Shown: positions 1 through 8,257 of the stretch, in pieces
Layout of the letters: the number at the start of each line of letters is the position of its first letter
How positions within the stretch are numbered: the stretch's first letter is position 1
IMG/VR virus record: IMGVR_UViG_3300030090_006221
Location: 1 to 24,828 of that record
Reading direction: 5' to 3' (one strand)
Origin: a virus
Length of the DNA stretch: 24,828 nt
Notes under the pieces: model-generated
What the model saw: the letters and a program-made list of their open reading frames with translations, nothing else
Told to the model about the DNA's origin: nothing
Database searches by the model: none
Position numbers and translations under genes: made by a program

Positions 1-659
1 ATTAATACTGGCTTAGAAACGTGACCAATAATGGTTGGTTCCTCTGTTGTGATGCCACCAGCGATGACTGGATCAAGGAAGTGAACACAGCCCGGAGAGA
101 GTGCGGGAGTGGTTTTTATGCCATCAATTTGTCCCTGAACAACAACTTCAACTCTAGAGTTTCCGCTGATACCTTTGACCACACCAAACACTTCAGCACT
201 TTCAACCGAGTCGGCTTTGGCAAACGTTAAACCATCAAAGTTATAAGACGCAACTCTGGTGTCGGTAAGACCGGTTGCAAAACGCATGAGGTGTCCAGAG
301 GTAACACCAGCGGTTCCTCCGGTGAGAGTCATACTAATTAAAGGAACACCTGTAAAATTCTTAGTGAAGTCATAGTTTAAGAAGCCATTAACCGTGACAT
401 CATCAAAAGTCATGCCTTTTGAGACACTACCACTAAGTTCAACAAAAATATCACCAGAGGATATTCCAGTAGATGGATTACCAACGTTATCTGTTGTTGC
501 ACCAACAATGACATTAATACCGTCACCGGAAATACCATCGTAAACCTTGAGACGATTTAATTTAGCAATGATCTCCGTGTTTGTTTTTGATGCCCAATCA
601 AAAAACGAAGTGTTGTTTGCTAAATCTGAAATTTGAAATTGATTATCTTCGACTCCCAT
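1..659 (-). CDS. Fiber-like virion structural protein, 3' end missing
   Basis: This reading frame begins at ATG (659-657) and stays open to the left edge, so only the first 219 residues are visible. AGAGGA lies just upstream as a ribosome binding site. The visible protein begins MGVEDNQFQI and continues with a short helical stretch (SFFDWASKTNTEIIAKLNRL) followed by Gly/Thr/Val-rich beta-type sequence. It contains the phrase KADSAESAEVFGVV near residue 150. As I remember, phrases of this kind (A.ADS..AE..GVV, then a G.V.V..G.I stretch) recur in tail-fiber and virion proteins of T4-like marine phages. It is the last visible gene of the minus-strand baseplate operon, 12 bases after the DUF4815-type gene. 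I infer a fiber or peripheral baseplate role and cannot assign it to a T4 gene number. The missing C-terminus would normally carry the receptor-binding part. Confidence 0.7.
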   Translation of the reverse strand, partial: MGVEDNQFQISDLANNTSFFDWASKTNTEIIAKLNRLKVYDGISGDGINVIVGATTDNVGNPSTGISSGDIFVELSGSVSKGMTFDDVTVNGFLNYDFTKNFTGVPLISMTLTGGTAGVTSGHLMRFATGLTDTRVASYNFDGLTFAKADSVESAEVFGVVKGISGNSRVEVVVQGQIDGIKTTPALSPGCVHFLDPVIAGGITTEEPTIIGHVSKPVL

Positions 660-671
660 TGTATCCTCTTA

Positions 672-1937
672 TTAACTATATTTTCCGATAAGAAGGTTAT
701 TCATGTATCTAACTTCTTTATTTAGGTGATCTATGTAGAAAACTGGAGAGAAAGAAGGATCCTCATAAGTTCTACAGTGTATGGCATACGCATCTATCAC
801 AAGTGGGTTGGAACCACATGAACTTTTTACATTATCACAGAAAGGACTTTCACTTGGCTTGCGATCTGGATAATGTTTTATCCAACACTGATGTTTTTTC
901 AATTGTGTGTCACATTCTATATTAACATTACTACCTTTTGGTGGAAGAGGAGAATTTGAAACACACTCCGTACACTCTTTGAAAGAATTTGTTGAGTTTG
1001 CACATTCTCTTGGATCATATGAAGCAACAAGAGAGGCAATATCACCAGAAACTCCATCTGTTCTGTTTTCATATGTTATGCCATCGAAAAAATACTGAAC
1101 TCTTCCCGTTCCTTCATCATTCACCGTTAATCTTGAGTCAGAAAGAAGATCATCCTCATATCTTGTGGTTCTCGGATAAATTTCTCTATTTTTAACAACC
1201 AATCCAACATAGGTATAACCCTCCGCATATTTTGGAACGTTTGCGGTGTATTTTTCCGTGTCTCTTGTGTCTAAGTAAAGAAATTGTCTGTATCCCTCAA
1301 CACCTTTTGTTGTCTCACTTGCCAATTTGGTGAAAAAGTAACCGGAGTTAAAAGATACATTAAACGAATTTTTTTCGTCTATCGTTGCACCTCTAGCAAC
1401 TTGACTTTTAATTGAAAATGGCTCGTGTGTCTTGTGTCTCGCATCAGAGAATTTTGTGATTCTTTCATTCTCTGATAATTTTGGACTTACTGGAGTTGCC
1501 CCATCCCAAAAAGGCCCACCGTTATGAATTTTTTCGTTTGTGGTGCTTTTTGTTTGACGAAGAACGCCTGTTTTTAGTGTTTGAGTGTAACCCTGAGCAT
1601 CAGTTTCATCTGCAAATCCCTGATAATACCCCCACCTAAAAACTGTTTCGGCGAGTAATGATCTTTGCTCATGATTTATTTCTTGAATTTCATTTAAATC
1701 CGATGAATACAATTCATTTTCATTGTGAAACCCTAAAAAGTTATAATTTGAGGGTGAACTTTTTCTATCATACTCCAAATGGGATCTTTTTGTATCCAAA
1801 GGACTTTTGATGTATCTTTCAGCATAATTATTTACCGTGAACGGAAAAGATGACCGATATTTTTCTTTTAGAGCGGGTCTTGGATAACTAAGTATACCCT
1901 GCTCTCTTTGGATGTGTATGGGATTTTTACTACTCAT
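672..1937 (-). CDS. DUF4815-type virion protein with Cys-rich insertion
   Basis: This is a 421-residue protein and a clear paralogue of the gene just upstream. Both share a LNEIQE motif (residues 81-86 here), a following WG.Y.G segment, GGP.WDGATP (140-149), a GY(Y/F)...(F/L)YL segment, a (T/S)YVGL segment and a C-terminal YMNNL(L/I)IG. I associate the LNEIQE block with DUF4815, found in virion proteins of T4-like cyanophages. Two parts are absent from the paralogue: about 40 extra N-terminal residues, and a cysteine-rich stretch at roughly 310-390 with eight Cys (312, 322, 325, 342, 351, 367, 374, 388). The start ATG overlaps the stop of the preceding gene as ATGA, which implies translational coupling. 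Its place after gp8 suggests a peripheral baseplate or fiber-attachment role comparable to T4 gp9/gp10. That role is inference; the paralogy is seen directly. Confidence 0.8.
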   Translation of the reverse strand: MSSKNPIHIQREQGILSYPRPALKEKYRSSFPFTVNNYAERYIKSPLDTKRSHLEYDRKSSPSNYNFLGFHNENELYSSDLNEIQEINHEQRSLLAETVFRWGYYQGFADETDAQGYTQTLKTGVLRQTKSTTNEKIHNGGPFWDGATPVSPKLSENERITKFSDARHKTHEPFSIKSQVARGATIDEKNSFNVSFNSGYFFTKLASETTKGVEGYRQFLYLDTRDTEKYTANVPKYAEGYTYVGLVVKNREIYPRTTRYEDDLLSDSRLTVNDEGTGRVQYFFDGITYENRTDGVSGDIASLVASYDPRECANSTNSFKECTECVSNSPLPPKGSNVNIECDTQLKKHQCWIKHYPDRKPSESPFCDNVKSSCGSNPLVIDAYAIHCRTYEDPSFSPVFYIDHLNKEVRYMNNLLIGKYS

Positions 1938-2809
1938 GTAACATCACCGATAATTAAGTTATTCATATAACGAATTTTACCAAGACTGTGATCAACATAT
2001 AAAACGGGGGACATTTCAGTAAGAGGGACTTGTCCACCTGCACCAGATGTTGCAGCACCAGTAAATTCAAACTTTACTCTTCTTGCACCAACAGCGGCAC
2101 GATTATAAAAACCGGCACCGTTATCAAAAAGAGTGTTGTCGCTTCCCTGAACACCAGACTCGCCGGGGGGTGCAACATAAGATTGAGTCATGAAAAGACC
2201 GACATAACTTATGCCACTTGTGAGTTTTGGAATGGTTGTTGTAAAGGCACTCTCACCCAAAGAGCCACCGACATAATTTAAATACATGAAATGTTTAAAT
2301 CCGTTATCAACTTCAGTTCCTGTTCTAACACTAGAAAGATAGTATCCTTGTCCGAACTGGAATGTGATACTGCTTTCGTTTTGTGTGACTTGAACTAAAT
2401 TTGGAATCTCACTTAGATCCGGAGTGGACACCCGTGGGACAACGTTCGCAGCGGGCTGGTCTTGTGGTCCATATGGTGCGATAGGTGTTGCACCATCCCA
2501 GCCGGGTCCACCGTATCTTAAAGAAGTTTCCTCGTCACCCGATCCATCATATGGTTTTCCGCAGTAAAATCCCCAAGCATTTACCATGTAAGCAAAAAGA
2601 GTGTTATCTTTCGCAGCGTTTTCTTGAATTTCATTTAATTCTGCGGCCTGAACTGCATACCCCGGTCGAAAGGCAATATACTTGTAGTTTTTTTCCTCAG
2701 CATCCTCGTTAAAAGAATGAATGGCCGTTCTGGATCTATATGGTGCAGGAGACAACGGTGTTGTTGGCTCTGTTTGCGAAACTTTAAACGGTAAAATTGA
2801 TCTTGCCAT
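1934..2809 (-). CDS. DUF4815-type virion protein, shorter paralogue
   Basis: This is a 291-residue protein. It carries FRPGYAVQAAELNEIQ (residues 47-62), which matches what I remember of the DUF4815 signature in T4-like cyanophage structural proteins, then a WGFYCG segment, GGPGWDGATP and a C-terminal YMNNLIIG. It looks like the plain version of the family, because it lacks the cysteine-rich insertion and N-terminal extension of its neighbour. GAGGT, seven to eight bases before the ATG, is the ribosome binding site and overlaps the stop of gp8. The downstream paralogue starts inside its stop codon. The two probably arose by tandem duplication and may form a heteromeric or stacked attachment at the edge of the baseplate. 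The biochemical role of the family is not known to me. Confidence 0.82.
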   Translation of the reverse strand: MARSILPFKVSQTEPTTPLSPAPYRSRTAIHSFNEDAEEKNYKYIAFRPGYAVQAAELNEIQENAAKDNTLFAYMVNAWGFYCGKPYDGSGDEETSLRYGGPGWDGATPIAPYGPQDQPAANVVPRVSTPDLSEIPNLVQVTQNESSITFQFGQGYYLSSVRTGTEVDNGFKHFMYLNYVGGSLGESAFTTTIPKLTSGISYVGLFMTQSYVAPPGESGVQGSDNTLFDNGAGFYNRAAVGARRVKFEFTGAATSGAGGQVPLTEMSPVLYVDHSLGKIRYMNNLIIGDVT

Positions 2810-2817
2810 CTGCTACC

Positions 2818-4659
2818 TCAATATGATCCAAGTGAATAAACGTATGTGAATGAAACTTCTTTTGGTTGTGTTCCAATTTCAAGACTTGTTGAGTTTGATG
2901 CGACAACCTCACCAGTGAATGGTTTAATTTCTGGAGTATTAACTTTAGAAATTGTGTATTGTGTCCCCACTGCACCAATACTTGCGAGAGAATCACCAGA
3001 TTTAAAAACATCTGCGTTTGGTGCGATGACTTCAATAATTGCTTGAGCGGATGTGGCACCTTCTTTCGAGTTCACAACTTTCGCTGCGTTCAAAACACTT
3101 TTTGTGGTTGACGCTTTGGTTCGATCCGCAGTGGAAGTTTTTGTGGTATCAATAACATTTACACTCTTTGGGAATGTTGGGGATGTAGTGCCAAAGTCAA
3201 ACGCAGGAGAACTACCCTTACTGGTTGTTATTTTTGTTACATTACTAATTACTTTGGGCTCATTTGTGTTTGCCTCTGATCCCGTCTTAAACAAAGCAGT
3301 TGCTCCACTCGAAGTCGTTCCAATTGAAAGAACATCACGAATTAATCCATAACGATTAAACGCTGATTGATCTGAACCCGAAGTTGAGGCAATTTGATCC
3401 GTTCTTAACGTCACACTAATCATAAATTTAGTGGCATTTAAGACTCTAGCCGGATTTGCGGCAAGTCCACCATAGTAATCAAGGTTCACATTAAGTCTGC
3501 CCGTTAGTGCCTCTGGAACCTCTGACAAAGTGATGTCACGATAACCTATGCCGGGTGAAGTTAACTCAACTCCATCTATGACATACAGTTCAGATCCTGC
3601 GGAAAATCCAGCATTTTTTGTTGTTAAGTTAATGATGCCACCAGTGCCTGTGGAAGAGTTTACCTCAATTGTTGGTTTTGAGGAGAAAGTTTCGAGATTA
3701 GCGTCAGTTATACCCTCTAGGTTAACAGACACTGACTGAATTTGACCGTCATTGTCAATCGCATCCTTAAAAGTTAACGCTTGTAAGTAATCATTTGAGT
3801 TTGGACTAATTGTTTTGGCTTGATCCAACAAATACTCATAGCCTTTTTTCTGTACCAGAGTTGCCGGACACCCTCCTGTTCCAGTAGACGTTCCGCAAGT
3901 CGCACCCAAGTTAAAGGTGTAATTTCTGTTCATTTTTCTTGCGATACGATAGCAATTTGAGCATAAAGTGTCGTCGATGCAGAAATCGAACTCACCGGCA
4001 CTAAAAACTTCACCTGTAACTTGATTTTTTTCACTTTCATCATAATAAAAGCAACAAGATCCTGTTTCACCTGAACTAAATCCACATCCTCGTCTAAAAA
4101 CATCCTCAGAAATTGAAGCGGTTGATGAAAAACCGTTTCTATCACTGATGTCAACAACCGGCATGTAGTTTCTTGTTTTAAACTTTGCTTGTGCCAAGTC
4201 TAACTTATACAAAAATTTCCATCGGTATCCATCATCTAAAATTGTGTTGTCGTTATCTCTTGTTGGTTTTATAGTAGAACTACTTTTACCAAAGTTATTA
4301 CTTCTATTTTTCTCGTCTGCACCTAAACATAAGAACACCTCATCTGCATCAGTTAAGGCATAGTAGTTTCTCTCTGCTCCAGTCGCACCGGCAGATATCC
4401 CCGCCGAGTCATATGGGTAATATACCTGTCCCGCTGTCCAATCTACTCTGTTGACGACAAGAGAAACGTCACTTTCTCTAACTCTCTGAAGAAAATTTAT
4501 GTCGGACCAAACTGTGTTGTCATCCTCAACAGTGTTTTTTTCTTCCGCACTCGCAGTTTCTCCCCCTAAAAAGAACAAAAGATTAGTGGAGTCTTGCTTA
4601 ACAGTATCAAGTAAGATTCTAGATAATTCAATTCCAAATGATCGTGAAGAATTTGCCAT
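2818..4659 (-). CDS. 8: Baseplate wedge subunit gp8
   Basis: This 613-residue protein is recognised as a gp8 homologue by residues 50-152. VWSDINFLQRV, NRVDW (70-74; compare RRDW in T4 gp8) and DDGYRWKFLYKL (142-153; compare GDGYVWEYLFEI in T4) occur in the T4 order. T4 gp8 has 334 residues, so this one is nearly twice as long. The length matches my memory of cyanophage gp8 proteins, which carry extra C-terminal beta-rich sequence. Residues about 190-265 form a cysteine-rich insertion (Cys 192, 202, 203, 227, 233, 236, 255, 264). In T4, gp8 is a dimer in each wedge contacting gp7, gp10 and gp6. AGAGGT stands five to six bases before the ATG. A perfect T4 late-promoter octamer lies about 108 bases upstream, so the gene can probably be transcribed separately from gp6. 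Confidence 0.88.
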   Translation of the reverse strand: MANSSRSFGIELSRILLDTVKQDSTNLLFFLGGETASAEEKNTVEDDNTVWSDINFLQRVRESDVSLVVNRVDWTAGQVYYPYDSAGISAGATGAERNYYALTDADEVFLCLGADEKNRSNNFGKSSSTIKPTRDNDNTILDDGYRWKFLYKLDLAQAKFKTRNYMPVVDISDRNGFSSTASISEDVFRRGCGFSSGETGSCCFYYDESEKNQVTGEVFSAGEFDFCIDDTLCSNCYRIARKMNRNYTFNLGATCGTSTGTGGCPATLVQKKGYEYLLDQAKTISPNSNDYLQALTFKDAIDNDGQIQSVSVNLEGITDANLETFSSKPTIEVNSSTGTGGIINLTTKNAGFSAGSELYVIDGVELTSPGIGYRDITLSEVPEALTGRLNVNLDYYGGLAANPARVLNATKFMISVTLRTDQIASTSGSDQSAFNRYGLIRDVLSIGTTSSGATALFKTGSEANTNEPKVISNVTKITTSKGSSPAFDFGTTSPTFPKSVNVIDTTKTSTADRTKASTTKSVLNAAKVVNSKEGATSAQAIIEVIAPNADVFKSGDSLASIGAVGTQYTISKVNTPEIKPFTGEVVASNSTSLEIGTQPKEVSFTYVYSLGSY

Positions 4660-4674
4660 TTTTACCTCTTTATA

Positions 4675-5883
4675 TTAAGCACAAGGTGACTCGGATGGAT
4701 CGTATGATGCGGAAAGCCCTGTGTTTGGACTGTCCTCCGCAGGAGACAGGAAGAAAAAACTACCAATATTTATATTACCAAACGCAGCACCCACAGGAAT
4801 AAACTCAGACCAGTCGGGATGTGCGAATGTTGGCAACGGACTATCTCCATCCGCTAAGGTCATTCCACAACCGGCTGTGGATGCAGTCCCTGTTGTATCA
4901 TTTAGTCTGTATGGGTTGTAGTTACCGATGATTGTAATTTCTCTTTGTCCAAATTCACCGTCAAAATCATCCGGTGGAATGTAATCATCATTCGTAACAT
5001 CAAAAATAACCTTAATGCCTGCGGGGTGTGCGATGGTGTCATACTGTTGTTTATCAAATTCTAGTGGAGTTCCAGTGAGTGAATTTTCAATTTTTAGTAG
5101 GTACGAATAGTCTTGATACCACTCACTGTCCTGTAAAACTTTCTCTCCCAACTTATTTGATCTAGACAAAAGAATGTTGCCAGTTGATGGAGCAAACGGT
5201 GGTCTACCACCGTCTAATCTAAGAATTTCTGTTTTTGGTTCAGTTACGGTAACACGAAAGTTTTGATCGGGGTATAACTTTTCAAAGTACCACTGCAATG
5301 CTGCTTTGTTTGTTTTCTTAATGTAAAATTCAGTTCTTGCTTCCTTGACAAAATCAACAACAGATGATTGTTGTCCTATGCTTTTTTCAATTTCATTTTC
5401 TAAACCCTCGGCAAATTGAGATGCAATAAGAGTGACTATTTGTGCCCGAAGATCCGGATCAGAAATAAACTCACCGTCATCATCTTCACCATCAGAATCT
5501 GCATCGACAAAAGAAACTCTATCAATATCAATAAGTTTATAAATGTCATCGGTGTCTGTGTAGTAACCAGATCCAAAACCATTATCATTTTCTGGTGAAG
5601 ATGTAAACAACCAATTGTAATATCTTTCAACAAACGATATAAAATCCGTGTAACCTAAAATAGTTAAGTATGCGGGGAGAACTGGAGATGCGTTAAAACT
5701 ATTGTAAGCAACACCACTAACTCTATCGGTTGAAAAAAGTCGAGGTGACTCTGGACCATCTGGTAATGCTTTGGGTAAAAACTTTTTTACTGAATCGGAA
5801 TAACTTGTATCATAAGCAGAAACGATATCATTATACCGATACTCCTTATTTTTTGTTATGCTTTTCAGTAAAGATCCATACAT
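4675..5883 (-). CDS. Baseplate wedge-type structural protein, possible gp7 counterpart
   Basis: This 402-residue protein sits between gp6 and gp8, the usual place in marine T4-like phages for an unnamed virion protein of this type. The N-terminal half has a helical segment (LGYTDFISFVERYYNWL, 76-92), then an acidic stretch DADSDGEDDDGE (127-138) resembling a calcium-binding loop. The pattern EARTEFYIKKTNKAALQWYF (from about 186) followed by KTEILRLDGG, then DSEWYQDYSYLLKI and HPAGIKV, recurs in myovirus baseplate proteins as far as I remember. A role as functional equivalent of the T4 gp7 wedge initiator is inference from position alone. It is much shorter than gp7 (about 1,030 residues). Its ATG overlaps the gp6 stop by one base (TAATG), so the two are translationally coupled. 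Confidence 0.75.
   Translation of the reverse strand: MYGSLLKSITKNKEYRYNDIVSAYDTSYSDSVKKFLPKALPDGPESPRLFSTDRVSGVAYNSFNASPVLPAYLTILGYTDFISFVERYYNWLFTSSPENDNGFGSGYYTDTDDIYKLIDIDRVSFVDADSDGEDDDGEFISDPDLRAQIVTLIASQFAEGLENEIEKSIGQQSSVVDFVKEARTEFYIKKTNKAALQWYFEKLYPDQNFRVTVTEPKTEILRLDGGRPPFAPSTGNILLSRSNKLGEKVLQDSEWYQDYSYLLKIENSLTGTPLEFDKQQYDTIAHPAGIKVIFDVTNDDYIPPDDFDGEFGQREITIIGNYNPYRLNDTTGTASTAGCGMTLADGDSPLPTFAHPDWSEFIPVGAAFGNINIGSFFFLSPAEDSPNTGLSASYDPSESPCA
4767..4774 (-). promoter_or_regulatory. T4-type late promoter octamer
   Basis: Read on the minus strand this is TATAAATA, an exact match to the T4 late-promoter core recognised by host RNA polymerase with gp55, the sliding clamp and gp33. It lies inside the 3' end of the preceding gene, in the codons for Asn-Ile-Asn-Ile. 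The expected start point, about six bases further on, leaves a leader of roughly 100 bases before gp8. It is the only exact match I found by eye in an orientation that serves a gene. A gp33 homologue in the window makes late promoters of this kind plausible. An 8-base match in AT-rich DNA can still be chance. Confidence 0.55.
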
Positions 5884-7772
5884 TAGATTGGCACCACGTT
5901 AACTTCTGATTGTAAAATATTGACAACCATATTTTGACCAGCGATGAATCGTGGACTTTTTGGTGTTGACACAAACCTAACCGTTGTAGCACCAACATTT
6001 GGGAATATTCGAATGAAACCTGTTTTGCGATTTATTTCACCAACACCACGGGGACTAACCACACTCACCAAGTTACCAACCTGTCTCAACAAACGCAGTG
6101 GTGAGAATCCGGCAGAGTCCTCCTCCGCCGGAGAGTCTGCAATATAAACATTTTCTTCGTCAAATTTAGGAGAGTAAAAGTCGGTACTATAAAAACCAAA
6201 GCCACCATCTAAAATTTCATTTCTAAAACTAAATTCTGTGTTTTCTGTGTTGCTCAAGAATACGTCTGTTGTTACTTGAACACCATAATCAACCAAACCA
6301 ACAAGAACATCATCTCCAAGAGTTGTTTTTACAATATCCTCGAATCTCTGAGGATCAAATGAGTTTTGAAATTTCACCGTTCCATACTCAGCGTCAACTG
6401 CATCTCTTACTGCCGATGCCACTTGATCCCTTGTTCTTGTGGTGAGTGCGGAGTTATATGTTAAATTATATGCAAGTGAAAGATCATAATTTTGTGGACT
6501 TATAAACTCAGGTATGATTGACACTGGAGCAAGATCACGAAGAGTATTTGTTATCAACTTTTTGTTTTGATCTATGGTGCTTGCACCTTCACCTTCGATA
6601 TATGAAACAAAAACTCTACCATAATAAGGGGGATCCAACTCCTCACCACCGAATACGGTAAGTGCTTCATTTGGATCTGTTATATCTGATGGGAAAAGAT
6701 CCTTAACTGCGGCTTTGTAATCATTTTTAGTAACCGCTCTGCCCTGTGCAGCGAACCATTTTGGTGCGAAGAATTTTACCAGTTCGATGTTTGGCTCAGA
6801 CGCTCCACCGAAACTTGCAACCTTCAAACTGGTAGATCCAGTGCCGTCACTGTAAACAAAATTTCTTGTGTTGTTTGCGTTTTCTCCCGATGGAACCAAG
6901 TAAGATATTCTGACAATATCTGTTGCTGTAATTTTTCTACCAACATTGTCGGTTTCGAGACTCGGGTTTTTTGATGAAAACACTTCATTACCACGAGCAG
7001 AGAAAATAATTTTTACTCCACCGTTAACTCGTTCTATCCAATAAATTCTACTGTCTTTTGTAATTCCATAATTCACGTTGTTCGACAAGGTGTATTCTGT
7101 AAACGTGGATCCGGCATCCTCACTAACTTCAATTGATATGGAATTTATGTCTATTGTTTTGTCTTTAATTGTGACAGATTGATTTCTTAGATTAATATCG
7201 TTTGATATGTCTCGATATAATACCAATCGTTGAGATTCAAACAAAACGACTTCATCAATATTTCCTGTGCTATCAGGATCATATGAAACAAGATTGTAAT
7301 AAATAAAGTTTTCACCCTCTGGTGTTGTCCCTGTAAATTTTGAATATTTTGGAATGGTGTCAGACACTCCGCTCATAGAAACGGACGCTCTTGCAGATGA
7401 ACCATATGGAACCACAAATCCCAATGGTTTTGTGATGGATATGAGAGACTCTAAACGTTGTGCAGAATCAAGATACAATTCATTTGCGATCATATTTGAA
7501 TAGAACGCATAATACAAAGTGTTGTATGTTAAAGCATCAACAAGAACTTGAAGTGCAGAAGAGGAAAAGTCATAATCTTTCAGAGGATTGTTTGGATCCC
7601 CATCCTCTGCACCCCGCTGTAAAAAGGTTATTATGCTTTGTTTAATGTCATCATATTCAAGATTACCAATTTGTATTTGATTTGATCTCAACGTAAGAAC
7701 ACTGCTAGTGTCCGCTGTTGTTTCACCAGTCGTGGAATTTGCTAAAGTTGATACGGTTGAATATACTGACAT
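5883..7772 (-). CDS. 6: Baseplate wedge subunit gp6
   Basis: This 629-residue protein is close to the 660 of T4 gp6 and belongs to the gp6/gpJ baseplate family. The diagnostic block is at residues about 70-120: a Phe-Ser-Ser-Ser-Ala helix start, LVDALTYNTLYYAFYSNMIANELYLDSA and then a PLG turn. In related phages this block reads LLDVLAYNT..YNFY.NMVANE.FLDSAQ. The long middle and C-terminal parts are beta-rich. In T4, two gp6 copies per wedge form the continuous ring that holds the baseplate together and changes shape at sheath contraction. The gene overlaps the gp25 stop by one base (TAATG) and its own stop overlaps the next start the same way, so gp25, gp6 and the following protein are made in coupled fashion. 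Confidence 0.95.
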   Translation of the reverse strand: MSVYSTVSTLANSTTGETTADTSSVLTLRSNQIQIGNLEYDDIKQSIITFLQRGAEDGDPNNPLKDYDFSSSALQVLVDALTYNTLYYAFYSNMIANELYLDSAQRLESLISITKPLGFVVPYGSSARASVSMSGVSDTIPKYSKFTGTTPEGENFIYYNLVSYDPDSTGNIDEVVLFESQRLVLYRDISNDINLRNQSVTIKDKTIDINSISIEVSEDAGSTFTEYTLSNNVNYGITKDSRIYWIERVNGGVKIIFSARGNEVFSSKNPSLETDNVGRKITATDIVRISYLVPSGENANNTRNFVYSDGTGSTSLKVASFGGASEPNIELVKFFAPKWFAAQGRAVTKNDYKAAVKDLFPSDITDPNEALTVFGGEELDPPYYGRVFVSYIEGEGASTIDQNKKLITNTLRDLAPVSIIPEFISPQNYDLSLAYNLTYNSALTTRTRDQVASAVRDAVDAEYGTVKFQNSFDPQRFEDIVKTTLGDDVLVGLVDYGVQVTTDVFLSNTENTEFSFRNEILDGGFGFYSTDFYSPKFDEENVYIADSPAEEDSAGFSPLRLLRQVGNLVSVVSPRGVGEINRKTGFIRIFPNVGATTVRFVSTPKSPRFIAGQNMVVNILQSEVNVVPI

Positions 7773-8233
7773 TACCTCGCCCTTATAAGTTGTACGGTTA
7801 CTGTTCTTGCTCTTCCTTCACCTTCAGGTTCACCGACCATGGAATATTCAATATCTAAAAATATGTTATTGGAGTCTATTTTTGTTGAATCTATATCAAC
7901 ACCAAGAAAGTCGATTCTTGGTTCATACTCTTGAATCGCATAACGCATTATGTCATTTAAGTTTGCCGAAGTTAGTGGACTATTTAAGTTTTCAAAAAGC
8001 ATGTCCACTATGTTTGTTCCAAAATTAGGAATAAAAGGTTTTTCTCCCGGTCTTGTTAATAACAAATTTTGTAAAGCCTGTAAAACAGCGTTTTCGTCTC
8101 TTTTAAGAGCGATTTCGTATCCTAATGTGTCATTTATTCTATCTCCATCTGTGTCAGATGGTGCCTCACCAATTTTGGTGAAAGCCAGATCAAAATCCAC
8201 AAATCTGTTTACTTTCTTTACTGATTGTGCCAA
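7772..8233 (-). CDS. 25: Baseplate wedge subunit gp25, TTG start
   Basis: This 153-residue protein contains the gp25/TssE core: ALQNLLLTRPGEKPFIPNFG (53-72), a LFE turn and YEPRI (103-107), the EPR motif shared by T4 gp25 and type VI secretion baseplates. In T4, gp25 links gp6 and gp53 and starts sheath polymerisation. The start is TTG at 8233, because AAGGAG lies about seven bases upstream and no in-frame ATG exists before the conserved core. Between the first beta strand and the DENAV helix, where relatives have a short turn, this protein has DTDGDRIND (27-35), a calcium-loop-like DxDGDxxxD sequence. The overlap with gp6 and the small gap after the hub gene place it firmly in the baseplate operon. 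Confidence 0.94.
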   Translation of the reverse strand: MAQSVKKVNRFVDFDLAFTKIGEAPSDTDGDRINDTLGYEIALKRDENAVLQALQNLLLTRPGEKPFIPNFGTNIVDMLFENLNSPLTSANLNDIMRYAIQEYEPRIDFLGVDIDSTKIDSNNIFLDIEYSMVGEPEGEGRARTVTVQLIRAR

Positions 8234-8257
8234 AAAAGACTCCTTTTATTCTATGTA

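Noticed and set aside
4667-4674. TATAAAGA on the minus strand just before gp8, close to the late-promoter core
   Set aside because: It overlaps the gp8 ribosome binding site and would place the transcription start at the ATG. The exact octamer at 4767-4774 is better placed.
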